Origin: an uncultured Endomicrobiia bacterium
Lineage (GTDB): Bacteria; Elusimicrobiota; Endomicrobiia; DTEH01
Assembly: GCA_937928765.1 (NCBI GenBank)
Contig: CALFVX010000003.1
Location: 1 to 64,000, forward strand
Length of the DNA: 64,000 nucleotides
Direction: 5' to 3'
Shown: in pieces, positions 1 to 8,021 of the stretch
Position numbering within the stretch: the first letter of the stretch is position 1
Layout of the letters: each line of letters opens with the position of its first letter
Program-made: the position numbers and the translations under genes
The notes under the pieces: model-generated
What the model saw: only the letters and a program-made list of their open reading frames with translations
Told to the model about the DNA's origin: nothing
Databases searched by the model: none

Positions 1-870
1 AAATTTTCTGGATGTTATCATGGCCATGTTGATTATTTACTTGTTCAAGCAGGGTCAGGTCCTACAACTTTGGGTATACCAACAAGTTCAGGAGTCCCTA
101 AAGATTTTGTTAAAAATACTTTTGTTGTTCCGTATAACAATTTGGACGCTGTAGAAAAAGTAGTAAAAAAATATTATAAAGATATTGCTTGTATAATAGT
201 TGAACCTGTTGCAGCGAATATGGGAGTTGTTCTTCCAAAAGATGGTTTTCTTGAAGGATTACGAGAAATATGCGACTATTACAAAATTGTTTTAATTTTT
301 GACGAAGTAATAACAGGATTTCGGTTAACATATGGAGGAGCACAAACATTGTTTAAAATAAAACCTGACCTTACATGTCTTGGCAAAATTATAGGTGGTG
401 GGTTTCCTATAGGAGCAGTCGGTGGAAAAAAAGAAATTATGGAACATCTTGCTCCGGTTGGTTCTGTTTACCAAGCAGGGACGTTATCAGGTAACCCTCC
501 AGCAGTAACCGCAGGTATTACAACATTGAAAATTTTGAAAAACAAACAAATATATAAATCACTTGAACAGAAGACAAAGTTTTTGTGTGAAACAATAAAA
601 CAAAATATTAAAAAATTTAAACATCAGGTAGTGATAAATTATATCGGGTCAATGTTTACTATATTTTTTACTGAAAAAGAAGTTTATGATTATGAAACTG
701 TATTATCTGCAGATACTAAATTGTACGCAAAATTTTTCCACAAGTTGTTAAAAAAAAGAATCTATTTTCCCCCCTCACAGTTTGAAGCGTGTTTTTTGTC
801 TTTTGCTCATACTGATAAGGATATAGAATATACGACAAAAATCTGTAAGGAGGCTTTAATAGATGTTTAA
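1..870 (+). CDS. hemL: glutamate-1-semialdehyde 2,1-aminomutase, 3' part
   Basis: PLP enzyme that converts glutamate-1-semialdehyde to 5-aminolevulinate, the tetrapyrrole precursor for haem and sirohaem. The frame is open from base 1, which encodes CYHGHVDYLLVQAGSG, so the start lies before the window. Visible motifs are DEVITGFR (aspartate contacting the PLP ring), LGKIIGGGFPIGAVGG with the Schiff-base lysine near base 384, and QAGTLSGNPPAVTAG. The C-terminus FEACFLSFAHTDKDI is typical of HemL and separates it from other class III aminotransferases. Its last 8 bases overlap the start of a sirohaem-dependent sulfite reductase, so the cofactor pathway and its user are probably co-transcribed. 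Confidence 0.95.
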   Translation, partial: KFSGCYHGHVDYLLVQAGSGPTTLGIPTSSGVPKDFVKNTFVVPYNNLDAVEKVVKKYYKDIACIIVEPVAANMGVVLPKDGFLEGLREICDYYKIVLIFDEVITGFRLTYGGAQTLFKIKPDLTCLGKIIGGGFPIGAVGGKKEIMEHLAPVGSVYQAGTLSGNPPAVTAGITTLKILKNKQIYKSLEQKTKFLCETIKQNIKKFKHQVVINYIGSMFTIFFTEKEVYDYETVLSADTKLYAKFFHKLLKKRIYFPPSQFEACFLSFAHTDKDIEYTTKICKEALIDV

Positions 871-3163
871 GTTGCCAAAAAAAGTTTTAAATGATATACC
901 AAAGTATGACGAATATCTTAAAAAATTTCTTAGTGGCGAGTTAAAAGATACATTTTTCCGTGGAGTTCGTGTTCCTTGGGGGTTCTATTCACAACGAGGC
1001 GGAAAAATTTTAATGTCTAGGTTAAGAATACCTGCAGGAATTTTAACACCACAACAGTTAAAAGCAATTGGTGAATCAGCAGAAAAGTTTGCTAATGGAA
1101 AACTTCATATCACAACAAGACAGGATATACAAATACATAATGTACCATTTGAGAATTCTATAAAAATAATAGAGTATCTTAAAGATTATAATATCTCCCC
1201 CCGTGGTGGTGGAGGAAATACTGTAAGAAATATCACAGGATGTTATCTTTCAGGAATCTGTCCTTATGAAAAGATTGAAGTATATAGAATTGTTTGTGGC
1301 CTTACTGAATATTTGTTATCATTAGATGAATCTTTGAATCTCCCCAGAAAGTTTAAAATTGCGTTCTCAGGATGTCAAAAAGATTGTTGTTTTGCAGGCG
1401 TGAACGATGTAGGGTTTGTTGGTATTGACGGTTACTTTAAAGTTTTATGTGGTGGAGGTATGGGTGCGAAAAGTGTTGTTGGTAAAGTTATTGAAGAAAA
1501 GGTTGAAGTAGAAGAAGCAGGTTATGTGGTGAAATCAATTATGAATGTTTTTAACAAATATGGAGATAGAAAAAACAGACACCATAACCGTCTAAGATTT
1601 CTTATCCAAGATATTTCGTGGGAAAAGTTTGTAGAACTTTATAAAGAAGAATTAAAAAGGTTGAAAGATACAGAATATATTAGTTTAAGATTAGAAAATG
1701 GACTGTCTTCACTACCTCAACTACAGTATGGTAATTTGATAGGTTGTTCAGAAGATAATGTTTATAATTTGTTTTTGAAATACAACACAACAGAACAAAA
1801 ACAAAAAGGATACTACTTTGCACAAATAAGAATTCCGTTAGGCGAAGTTAATGCTAAGCAACTTATAAGTTTATCAGAAATTGGCTCTGAAATTCCCTAT
1901 TTAATATTTAGAACTACACAAAGACAAAATATTGTTGTTTCGAATATACCTTATAACAAAATGTTTTATGTTTATGAAAAAATAAAATCAACATTTACTG
2001 ACTTTCTTTATCCTGAAACAGTTTTAGATGTTGTTTCTTGTAAAGCAGCAACTACTTGTAATTTAGGAATATGTAATGCTATAGATATGGCAAAAGAAAT
2101 AGTGAAAGAATTAAGTTCAAAAATAGATTCAGATACGATTGATAAACTTAAAAATATAAGGATAAACATAAATGGCTGCCCTAACGCTTGTGGTCAACAT
2201 CCAATAGGGACAATTTCTTTTTCAGGATTAGCAAGAAAAGTTTATGATAGGACAGTTCCTTTTTACAAGATACATTTTGGTGGAGAGATAAATGCTGAAA
2301 ATACAAAACTTGCACAAGAAGTAGGTATTGTTCCAGCACGTGTTGTGCCAAAATTGGTTTCAGAGTTGATAATAGATTTTAATGATAAACTTGAAGTATC
2401 AACTGTAAGTGAGCTTATAAAGAAATATTCTTTTGTCCCACAATATGATGAAGATAAAAGTTTTTATTTTGACTGGGGGAAAGACACTGAGTTTTCTTTA
2501 GATGGGCTTTCACAAGGTGAATGTGGTGCAGGAGTAATTGATATGATAGAATCAGATTTAGAATCAGCAAAACAATCACTACTTAAGGCAAAAGATAAAA
2601 ACTTTGAAATACAAGAAATTAAAAATGCTTTAGTTTATTCAGCAAGAGCACTACTTGTTGTAAAAGGAGTTGACCCGAAAGATGAAAAAGAAGCAGTTAC
2701 TTTTTTTGTTGAAAAGTTTATTAGTAGTGGTATTTGTGATACAAGGTTTGAAAATATAGTTGAATTTTATGAAAATTTAGTTTCAGGCAAAATTCAAAAA
2801 GAAGATGCATACAAATTTGTCTCAGATTTTTATAATGAAATAAAAAACATTTATTCCTCAATGGATAGCAACTTTAATTTTCCATTAAGATTTGCTCAAG
2901 TTTCACACGAATCACAAACAACTAACCACTATCAACTATCAACTATAATTTACGATTTACGAGGTACACCGTGCCCAATAAATTATGTAAAAGCAAAACT
3001 TAAACTTGAAGAAATGCAGGTCGGAGATATATTAGAAATTTATTTAGACGATGGTGCTCCTATACAAAATGTACCTAAAAGTTTACAAAATGATGGTCAG
3101 GAAATATTAGAAATTAAACAAGAACAAGATTTTTTTAAAGTTTTAGTAAAGAAAAAAGTATAA
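863..3163 (+). CDS. sulfite/nitrite reductase (sirohaem, [4Fe-4S]) fused to a C-terminal TusA domain
   Basis: Predicted assimilatory sulfite (or nitrite) reductase of 766 residues. Two ferredoxin-like/catalytic repeats occupy about residues 1-550. The first half carries C127-X5-C133 and C171-X3-C175; the second carries C393-X5-C399 and C439-X3-C443. The second set is the usual sirohaem/[4Fe-4S] ligand set; a full set in the first half is not seen in the classic E. coli CysI layout. About residues 555-690 are helical and I do not recognise them securely (HEPN-like). Residues 694-766 form a TusA/SirA-type sulfur-carrier domain with RGTPCPINYVK, containing the CPxP active cysteine. Start ATG overlaps hemL; a GGAGG-like site lies upstream (AAGGAGG at about 847). 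Context with ThiS and cysteine synthase favours sulfite over nitrite as substrate. Confidence 0.85.
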   Translation: MFKLPKKVLNDIPKYDEYLKKFLSGELKDTFFRGVRVPWGFYSQRGGKILMSRLRIPAGILTPQQLKAIGESAEKFANGKLHITTRQDIQIHNVPFENSIKIIEYLKDYNISPRGGGGNTVRNITGCYLSGICPYEKIEVYRIVCGLTEYLLSLDESLNLPRKFKIAFSGCQKDCCFAGVNDVGFVGIDGYFKVLCGGGMGAKSVVGKVIEEKVEVEEAGYVVKSIMNVFNKYGDRKNRHHNRLRFLIQDISWEKFVELYKEELKRLKDTEYISLRLENGLSSLPQLQYGNLIGCSEDNVYNLFLKYNTTEQKQKGYYFAQIRIPLGEVNAKQLISLSEIGSEIPYLIFRTTQRQNIVVSNIPYNKMFYVYEKIKSTFTDFLYPETVLDVVSCKAATTCNLGICNAIDMAKEIVKELSSKIDSDTIDKLKNIRININGCPNACGQHPIGTISFSGLARKVYDRTVPFYKIHFGGEINAENTKLAQEVGIVPARVVPKLVSELIIDFNDKLEVSTVSELIKKYSFVPQYDEDKSFYFDWGKDTEFSLDGLSQGECGAGVIDMIESDLESAKQSLLKAKDKNFEIQEIKNALVYSARALLVVKGVDPKDEKEAVTFFVEKFISSGICDTRFENIVEFYENLVSGKIQKEDAYKFVSDFYNEIKNIYSSMDSNFNFPLRFAQVSHESQTTNHYQLSTIIYDLRGTPCPINYVKAKLKLEEMQVGDILEIYLDDGAPIQNVPKSLQNDGQEILEIKQEQDFFKVLVKKKV

Positions 3164-3208
3164 AAAATTTTTTTATAAAATTAAAAAATTGCTGGAGGGT
3201 TAAAAAAG

Positions 3209-3418
3209 ATGGCTATAAAAATTTTAATAAATGGAAAAGAAGAACAAATAGAACAAGAAATTAGTATTTTAGAACTGTTAAAAAAGAAAAATATTCGTCC
3301 TGAAGTAGTAACTGTAGAGTTAAATGGTAAAATAATAAATCGGCAAGATTATCAATCTACGGTTATTAAAGAAAACGATGTGATAGAATTTGTATTTTTT
3401 ATGGGTGGCGGAAATTAA
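3209..3418 (+). CDS. thiS: ThiS/MoaD-like sulfur-carrier protein with an extra C-terminal residue
   Basis: Small ubiquitin-fold sulfur carrier, 69 residues, preceded by GGAGG at about 3194. The beta-grasp pattern runs through VELNGKIINRQDYQ to the tail VIEFVFFMGGGN. In the family the terminal Gly-Gly carboxylate is adenylated by an E1 enzyme and turned into a thiocarboxylate. Here an asparagine follows the glycines, so activation would need trimming, as known for the Wolinella HcyS carrier, which ends in an extra alanine. It lies between the sulfite reductase and a cysteine synthase, which suggests it carries sulfur to cysteine or homocysteine rather than only to thiazole. No obvious JAMM peptidase is encoded in the window. 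Confidence 0.85.
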   Translation: MAIKILINGKEEQIEQEISILELLKKKNIRPEVVTVELNGKIINRQDYQSTVIKENDVIEFVFFMGGGN

Positions 3419-3477
3419 TGAAAATTGTAAAATGTTTAAAATTTATTGTTTAACCAATTAGGAACCTGGAGGATACT

Positions 3478-4437
3478 ATGAATAGTAGTGAGAACAAATT
3501 AAAAAAATGTGGTGCAAAAATAGCAGATAATGTGTTAGAGTTAATTTTTAACACACCTATAGTAAAATTAAACAAAATTGTAGAAAAGGATATGGCAGAA
3601 ATTTATGCTAAATTAGAGATGTTTAATCCTGGTGGTAGTGTAAAAGATAGGATTGCTTTTTCTATGATTGAAGATGCAGAAAAGAAAGGTATAATAAAAC
3701 CAGGAGCAACAATCATAGAACCTACTTCAGGAAATACAGGTATAGGGTTAGCAATGGTTTGTGCAGTAAAAGGTTATAGATGTATTTTAACAATGCCAGA
3801 ATCTATGAGTTTAGAAAGAATATATATTTTAAAATCTTACGGTGCAGAAGTAGTTTTAACACCTGCAATTGAAGGTATGGAAGGTGCTATAAAAAAGGCT
3901 AAGGAAATACTAAAAAAAACAAAAAATGCGTTTATGCCACAACAGTTCTCTAACTCTGCAAACCCTAAAATACATTGTGAAACTACAGCAAACGAAATAC
4001 TTGAAGCTATGCAGAACAAAATAGACGCGTTTGTTGCTGGTGTTGGCACTGGTGGAACAATTACAGGTGTTGGCGAAGTTCTTAAGAAAAAAGTTCAAAA
4101 TATAAAAATAGTTGCAGTTGAACCTGCAAGTTCTGCAGTTCTTTCAGGAAAACCACCGGGTCCACATAAAATTCAAGGTATAGGTGCAGGATTTGTCCCA
4201 GAGATACTTAATCGCGAAGTAATTGATGAAATTATTACTGTAGAAGATAATGAAGCATTCCAAACTTCTAAGTTATTAGCAAAACAAGAAGGACTATTTG
4301 TAGGTATATCTTCTGGTGCAGCATGTTTTGCTGCACTTAAAGTAGCGAAAAATTTAGGTAAAGGTAAACGCATAGTTGTAATTTTCCCAGACACTGGCGA
4401 GAGATATTTCAGTATAGAACAGTATTTTACTGCATAA
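3478..4437 (+). CDS. cysK: cysteine synthase (O-acetylserine/O-phosphoserine sulfhydrylase family)
   Basis: Fold-type II PLP enzyme of 319 residues that replaces the activated hydroxyl of serine with sulfide or thiocarboxylate sulfur. Lys56 in NPGGSVKDR binds PLP, PTSGNTGIGLAM is the substrate loop, and GVGTGGTITGVGEVLK binds the PLP phosphate. The end, PDTGERYFS, is typical of CysK/CysM. Start ATG follows CTGGAGGATACT. There is a short N-terminal extension of about 20 residues before the usual start of similarity. Position directly after ThiS suggests that a protein thiocarboxylate may be the sulfur donor, as for the Mycobacterium CysM-CysO pair; this is inference. Confidence 0.92.
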   Translation: MNSSENKLKKCGAKIADNVLELIFNTPIVKLNKIVEKDMAEIYAKLEMFNPGGSVKDRIAFSMIEDAEKKGIIKPGATIIEPTSGNTGIGLAMVCAVKGYRCILTMPESMSLERIYILKSYGAEVVLTPAIEGMEGAIKKAKEILKKTKNAFMPQQFSNSANPKIHCETTANEILEAMQNKIDAFVAGVGTGGTITGVGEVLKKKVQNIKIVAVEPASSAVLSGKPPGPHKIQGIGAGFVPEILNREVIDEIITVEDNEAFQTSKLLAKQEGLFVGISSGAACFAALKVAKNLGKGKRIVVIFPDTGERYFSIEQYFTA

Positions 4438-4443
4438 GGAATA

Positions 4444-4640
4444 GAGCCTTTAGGCTCGTAGGAGTAGAGGCTTTAGCCTCGTGGAAATAGAACGTCGGAG
4501 TTCGTATAGAAATTATAAAAGTTGGAGTAGAGCGTTTACGCTTGTTAAAACGGAGTAGAGCCTTTAGGCTCGTAGGAGTAGAGGCTTTAGCCTCGTGGGA
4601 ATAGAGCCTTTAGGCTCGTGGGAATAGAGGCTTTAGCCTC
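4444..4640. repeat. REP-like palindrome array upstream of the RAYT gene
   Basis: At least seven short near-perfect palindromes lie between the cysteine synthase stop and the transposase start. Copies GAGCCT-TT-AGGCTC sit at 4444-4457, 4558-4571 and 4604-4617. Copies GAGGCT-TT-AGCCTC sit at 4467-4480, 4581-4594 and 4627-4640. A variant AGCGT-TT-ACGCT is at 4531-4542, and a weaker GAAC...GTTC copy at 4490-4503. Most are preceded by GGAGTA or GGAATA and followed by CGT. The two palindrome types alternate, as in REPIN/BIME units mobilised by RAYT enzymes. Confidence 0.9.
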
Positions 4641-4649
4641 GTATAAAAA

Positions 4650-5225
4650 ATGAAAATTTACCACAATCCTCCACACATTTACATTGACAACACGGTGTAT
4701 TTTATCACAGCACATACGTATGGGGAGAAAAATTTTCTGAATACTGACGAGAAAAAAGGAATATTACTAAATAAAATTAATGAAAGCATTAAATATTACC
4801 AATTTAAACTTTATGGTTGGGTTATCATAGATAATCATTATCATCTGCTGATTAGAACAACTTGCGGAAATAATTTAGGAAAGTTCATTAATATGGTTCA
4901 TGGAAGTAGTTCTTATGAGATCAATAAAATTGATAAATCTCAAGGTAGAAAAATATGGTACAGTTACTGGGATACATGTGTTAGATCAGAAAAAGATTTT
5001 TATATAAGATTGAATTATATCCATAATAATCCAATAAAACATGGCTTTGTTAAAAACTTAGAAGAGTTAGAATTTTATAAATTTTCAAGTTATCCAATTT
5101 ATTTGAAAGAAAAAGGAAAAAACTGGATTAACGATATTTTTATGAAATTTCCAGTCGTGGATTATATAATTAACGAGCCTAAAGGCTCTACTCCTAACGA
5201 ACTTAAAGGTAAGAATGCCCATTGA
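4650..5225 (+). mobile_element. REP-associated tyrosine transposase (RAYT, IS200/IS605 Y1 family)
   Basis: Single-domain Y1 HUH transposase of 191 residues. The HUH metal site is seen in IIDNHYHLLIRT and the catalytic tyrosine region in IRLNYIHNNPIKHGF, the hallmark of RAYTs. It lies within short palindromic repeats on both sides, the expected substrates. No ribosome-binding site is evident; the last upstream palindrome ends only 9 bases before the ATG. The final residues (NEPKGSTPNELKGKNAH) are encoded by a palindromic repeat copy, so the original C-terminus may have been replaced. It splits the sulfur operon between cysteine synthase and threonine synthase. The reading frame looks intact. 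Confidence 0.9.
5162..5197. repeat. 36-bp direct repeat, copy 1 (inside RAYT 3' end)
   Basis: The segment is found again at 5288-5323 with one mismatch (A/G in the palindrome loop). It includes the palindrome GAGCCT-AA-AGGCTC at 5175-5188, in inverted orientation relative to the upstream array, and encodes residues near the C-terminus of the transposase. Confidence 0.9.
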
Positions 5226-5238
5226 AATTCTTGGAGTA

Positions 5239-5323
5239 GAGGCTTTAGCCTCGTGGGAATATAGGCTTTAGCCTCGTAGAGTAAAATTTATATAATTAAC
5301 GAGCCTGAAGGCTCTACTCCTAA
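5239..5323. repeat. downstream REP-like copies and 36-bp direct repeat copy 2
   Basis: GAGGCT-TT-AGCCTC at 5239-5252, a shorter copy AGGCT-TT-AGCCT at 5263-5274, and GAGCCT-GA-AGGCTC at 5301-5314. The last lies in 5288-5323, which duplicates 5162-5197. With the upstream array this brackets the transposase gene with copies in both orientations. Confidence 0.88.
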
Positions 5324-5345
5324 ATTATTAATGGAGGGTTAAAGT

Positions 5346-6620
5346 ATGTATACTAAAGGATTAAAATGTAGAGAATGTGGTAGGGAATATCCTAAGGAAC
5401 CACTTTATGTATGCGAATATTGTTTTGGACCATTAGAAGTAAATTATGACTATTCTAAAATAAAAAAGAAGCTGAGCAAAGAACTGATTGCTTCACGTGA
5501 GAAAAATTTATGGAGATATAGAGAATTATTGCCTATTGATGGTGAACCAATAGCTGGGTTACAATCAGGATTTACTCCGTTAGTTAAAGCAAACAATTTA
5601 GCTAAAGAGTTAGGTGTAAAAGAACTATATATTAAAGATGATTCAGTATGTCATCCTACACTTTCTTTCAAAGACAGAGTAGTTTCAGTAGCAATATCAA
5701 AATCAAAAGAATTCGGGTTTGATACAGTTGCTTGTGCATCTACTGGAAATTTAGCAAATTCAGTTGCATCCCAAGCAGCTCAGGCAAAAATGAACTGTTT
5801 TGTTTTTATACCTGCAGATTTAGAGTTAGGCAAAGTTGTTGCCTCACTTATTTACGCACCAAAAGTTGTAGCAGTTGAAGGTAATTATGATGAAGTAAAC
5901 CGTCTTTGTACAGAAATAGCAAACAAATATAAATGGGCATTTGTTAACATAAACATTCGTCCATATTATGCTGAGGGGTCAAAGACATATATATACGAAA
6001 TTGTAGAACAGTTAGGTTGGCGTGCACCGGATAATATTGTAGTACCTGTTGCTGGTGGGTCTTTAATTTCAAAAATTTGGAAAGGACTGAAAGAATTGAA
6101 AATGCTTGGTTTTATTGATGAACCAAACGACACTAAAGTAGCTACTTTGGAATTAGAACATTTACGCCCATCTACAAAAATATATGCTGCACAAGCAAAA
6201 GGTTGTTCTCCTGTAGTTACTGCAATAAAAGAAAATAACGAAATCATCAAACCAGTAAAACCAAAAACAATTGCAAAATCGCTTGCAATAGGGAACCCTG
6301 CTGATGGATATTACGCATTTAAGACAGTTATAGAAAGTGGTGGTTGGGCTGAAGATGTAACTGATGAAGAAATAGTTGAAGGAATAAAATTGTTAGCTCG
6401 TACTGAAGGTATATTTACTGAAACTGCAGGCGGGGTAACTGTTGCTGTAACTAAAAAACTTATACAACAAGGTAGAATAAAAAAAGATGAATTGACAGTT
6501 ATTTCAATCACAGGTAACGGATTAAAAACTCAAGAAGCTGTATCGTCAAAACTTGATAAAATTATAAAAATTAAACCTAACTTAAATTCATTTGAGAACG
6601 AAATAAAAAATATTAGCTGA
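5346..6620 (+). CDS. thrC: threonine synthase
   Basis: PLP enzyme converting O-phosphohomoserine to threonine, 424 residues. An N-terminal zinc-ribbon-like segment has two CxxC pairs ([10 protein letters not shown] and [10 protein letters not shown]). Lys109 in SFKDR holds [19 protein letters not shown] is the substrate loop and [15 protein letters not shown] precedes the phosphate-binding region. GGAGG lies 7-12 bases before the ATG. It stands between a cysteine synthase and a sulfur-carrier E1. Threonine synthase homologues are often found in sulfur-carrier clusters of anaerobes, so a role with homoserine-derived substrates for sulfur transfer is possible, but the sequence looks like an ordinary ThrC. 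Confidence 0.92.
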   Translation: MYTKGLKCRECGREYPKEPLYVCEYCFGPLEVNYDYSKIKKKLSKELIASREKNLWRYRELLPIDGEPIAGLQSGFTPLVKANNLAKELGVKELYIKDDSVCHPTLSFKDRVVSVAISKSKEFGFDTVACASTGNLANSVASQAAQAKMNCFVFIPADLELGKVVASLIYAPKVVAVEGNYDEVNRLCTEIANKYKWAFVNINIRPYYAEGSKTYIYEIVEQLGWRAPDNIVVPVAGGSLISKIWKGLKELKMLGFIDEPNDTKVATLELEHLRPSTKIYAAQAKGCSPVVTAIKENNEIIKPVKPKTIAKSLAIGNPADGYYAFKTVIESGGWAEDVTDEEIVEGIKLLARTEGIFTETAGGVTVAVTKKLIQQGRIKKDELTVISITGNGLKTQEAVSSKLDKIIKIKPNLNSFENEIKNIS

Positions 6621-6633
6621 AAGGAGATTAATC

Positions 6634-7707
6634 ATGAGTATAAAAGTAAGAATACCAACACCACTACAAAAATTAACTAATAACCAAGTTGAAGTTGAAT
6701 GTGAAGCAAAAAATATTAAAGAATTGATTGAAAATCTTGACAAAAAATATCCCGGTATTAAAGAAAGACTTTGTGATGAGAAAGGCAATTTACGACGGTT
6801 CATAAACTTTTTCGTCAACGATAAAGATATAAGATTTTTAGATGGCGAACAAACAGAACTTAAAGATGGCGATGTTGTATCTATAATTCCAGCGATTGCA
6901 GGTGGGACAGAACTTACCGAACAACAGATTGAACGATATAGTCGTCAAATAATATTGCCTGAAATTGGTGGTAGTGGACAAAAAAAATTATTAAATGCCA
7001 AAGTATTAATTATAGGTTGTGGTGGGTTAGGTTCACCTTGTGCATATTATTTAGCATCTGCAGGTGTGGGTAAAATTGGGTTAGTTGATTCTGACAAAGT
7101 TGAACTGAACAATCTACAACGACAAATTTTACATTTTACAAAAGATGTAGGAAGACAAAAAACAGAATCAGCTAAAGAAAAATTAAATTCTATCAATCCT
7201 GATGTTGAAGTAGTAACTTATCCAGTTAGAATTACTTCACAGAATATAATGGATATTATTAAAGATTATGATATAATAGTTGATGGAAGTGACAACTTCC
7301 CAACCAGATATTTAGTAAACGATGCCTGTGTTTTGTCTAACAAACCGTTAGTACATGCAGGAATATTAAGGTTTGAAGGACAAGCAACTACGATTGTCCC
7401 TTACAAAGGTCCATGTTATCGTTGTATTTTTCAAGAACCGCCTCCGCCAGGGATGGTACCTTCATGTCAAGAGGCAGGTATATTAGGAGTAGTAGCTGGA
7501 ATTCTTGGTGTGATCCAAGCCACTGAAGTTATAAAATATATCTTAGGCAAGGGCGAACTTTTAGTTTCTAAACTACTTGTATTTAACGCTTTAGAAATGA
7601 GTTTTAGAAAACTTAGTATACAAAAAAATAATGATTGTCCAATTTGTGGAGATAAACCTACAATAAAAGAACTTATTGATTATGAACAATTTTGTCAAGT
7701 TCGTTAA
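6634..7707 (+). CDS. MoaD/ThiS-like carrier fused to ThiF/MoeB-type E1 activating enzyme
   Basis: 357 residues in two domains. Residues 1-91 are a MoaD-like beta-grasp carrier ([17 protein letters not shown] near the start) ending in IIPAIAGG, with the Gly-Gly at residues 90-91. From about residue 97 there is an adenylating E1 domain: [13 protein letters not shown], then the nucleotide loop [16 protein letters not shown], then [16 protein letters not shown]. Zinc cysteines are in CYRC and CPIC, and the conserved cysteine region is [11 protein letters not shown]1s adenylate the carrier C-terminus for sulfuration. Because its own Gly-Gly is internal, the carrier part must be cleaved or serve a non-carrier role. 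The enzyme may also serve the separate ThiS. Strong AAGGAG site before the ATG. Confidence 0.92.
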   Translation: MSIKVRIPTPLQKLTNNQVEVECEAKNIKELIENLDKKYPGIKERLCDEKGNLRRFINFFVNDKDIRFLDGEQTELKDGDVVSIIPAIAGGTELTEQQIERYSRQIILPEIGGSGQKKLLNAKVLIIGCGGLGSPCAYYLASAGVGKIGLVDSDKVELNNLQRQILHFTKDVGRQKTESAKEKLNSINPDVEVVTYPVRITSQNIMDIIKDYDIIVDGSDNFPTRYLVNDACVLSNKPLVHAGILRFEGQATTIVPYKGPCYRCIFQEPPPPGMVPSCQEAGILGVVAGILGVIQATEVIKYILGKGELLVSKLLVFNALEMSFRKLSIQKNNDCPICGDKPTIKELIDYEQFCQVR

Positions 7708-7728
7708 AACTAAAGGAGGTTATTGTTT

Positions 7729-7983
7729 ATGGTTAAGAAAAAATTAGTAAAAAAAGTTGTAAAATTAGTTTTTCCACAAGAGTTGATTAAAGAACCTGTG
7801 ACGTTTAAAATGGCAAAAAAGTACGATATAATTCCTAACATTCGTCGGGCAAAAGTTACAGAAACAACAGGAGAATTAGTCCTTGAATTAGATGGTGAAG
7901 AAAAAAATATAGAAAAAGGTATTAAGTATTTGATAAAATTAGGTGTTGATGTTGAACCTATTGAAGGAGATATTGTTGATTAG
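7729..7983 (+). CDS. NIL-domain protein
   Basis: 84-residue protein resembling the NIL domain, the ferredoxin-like fold found at the C-terminus of methionine ABC transporter ATPases and as a stand-alone protein in sulfur and methionine operons. Seen are VKLVFPQELIKEPVTFKMAK and a C-terminal GIKYLIKLGVDVEPIEG. I chose ATG 7729, nine bases after AGGAGG (7714-7719), over an upstream TTG at 7723 that is too close to it. No ferredoxin cysteines follow, unlike the common NIL-4Fe4S fusions. It directly follows the E1 gene and is likely a sulfur-amino-acid sensing or transfer partner. Confidence 0.8.
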   Translation: MVKKKLVKKVVKLVFPQELIKEPVTFKMAKKYDIIPNIRRAKVTETTGELVLELDGEEKNIEKGIKYLIKLGVDVEPIEGDIVD

Positions 7984-8021
7984 TTTTTATGGTAAAGCTT
8001 AATATATAAGGTAAACTTAAA

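Noticed and set aside
4444-4640. CRISPR array
   Set aside because: The repeats are short palindromes with irregular spacing and no unique spacers of constant length; no cas genes; a RAYT gene is next to them.
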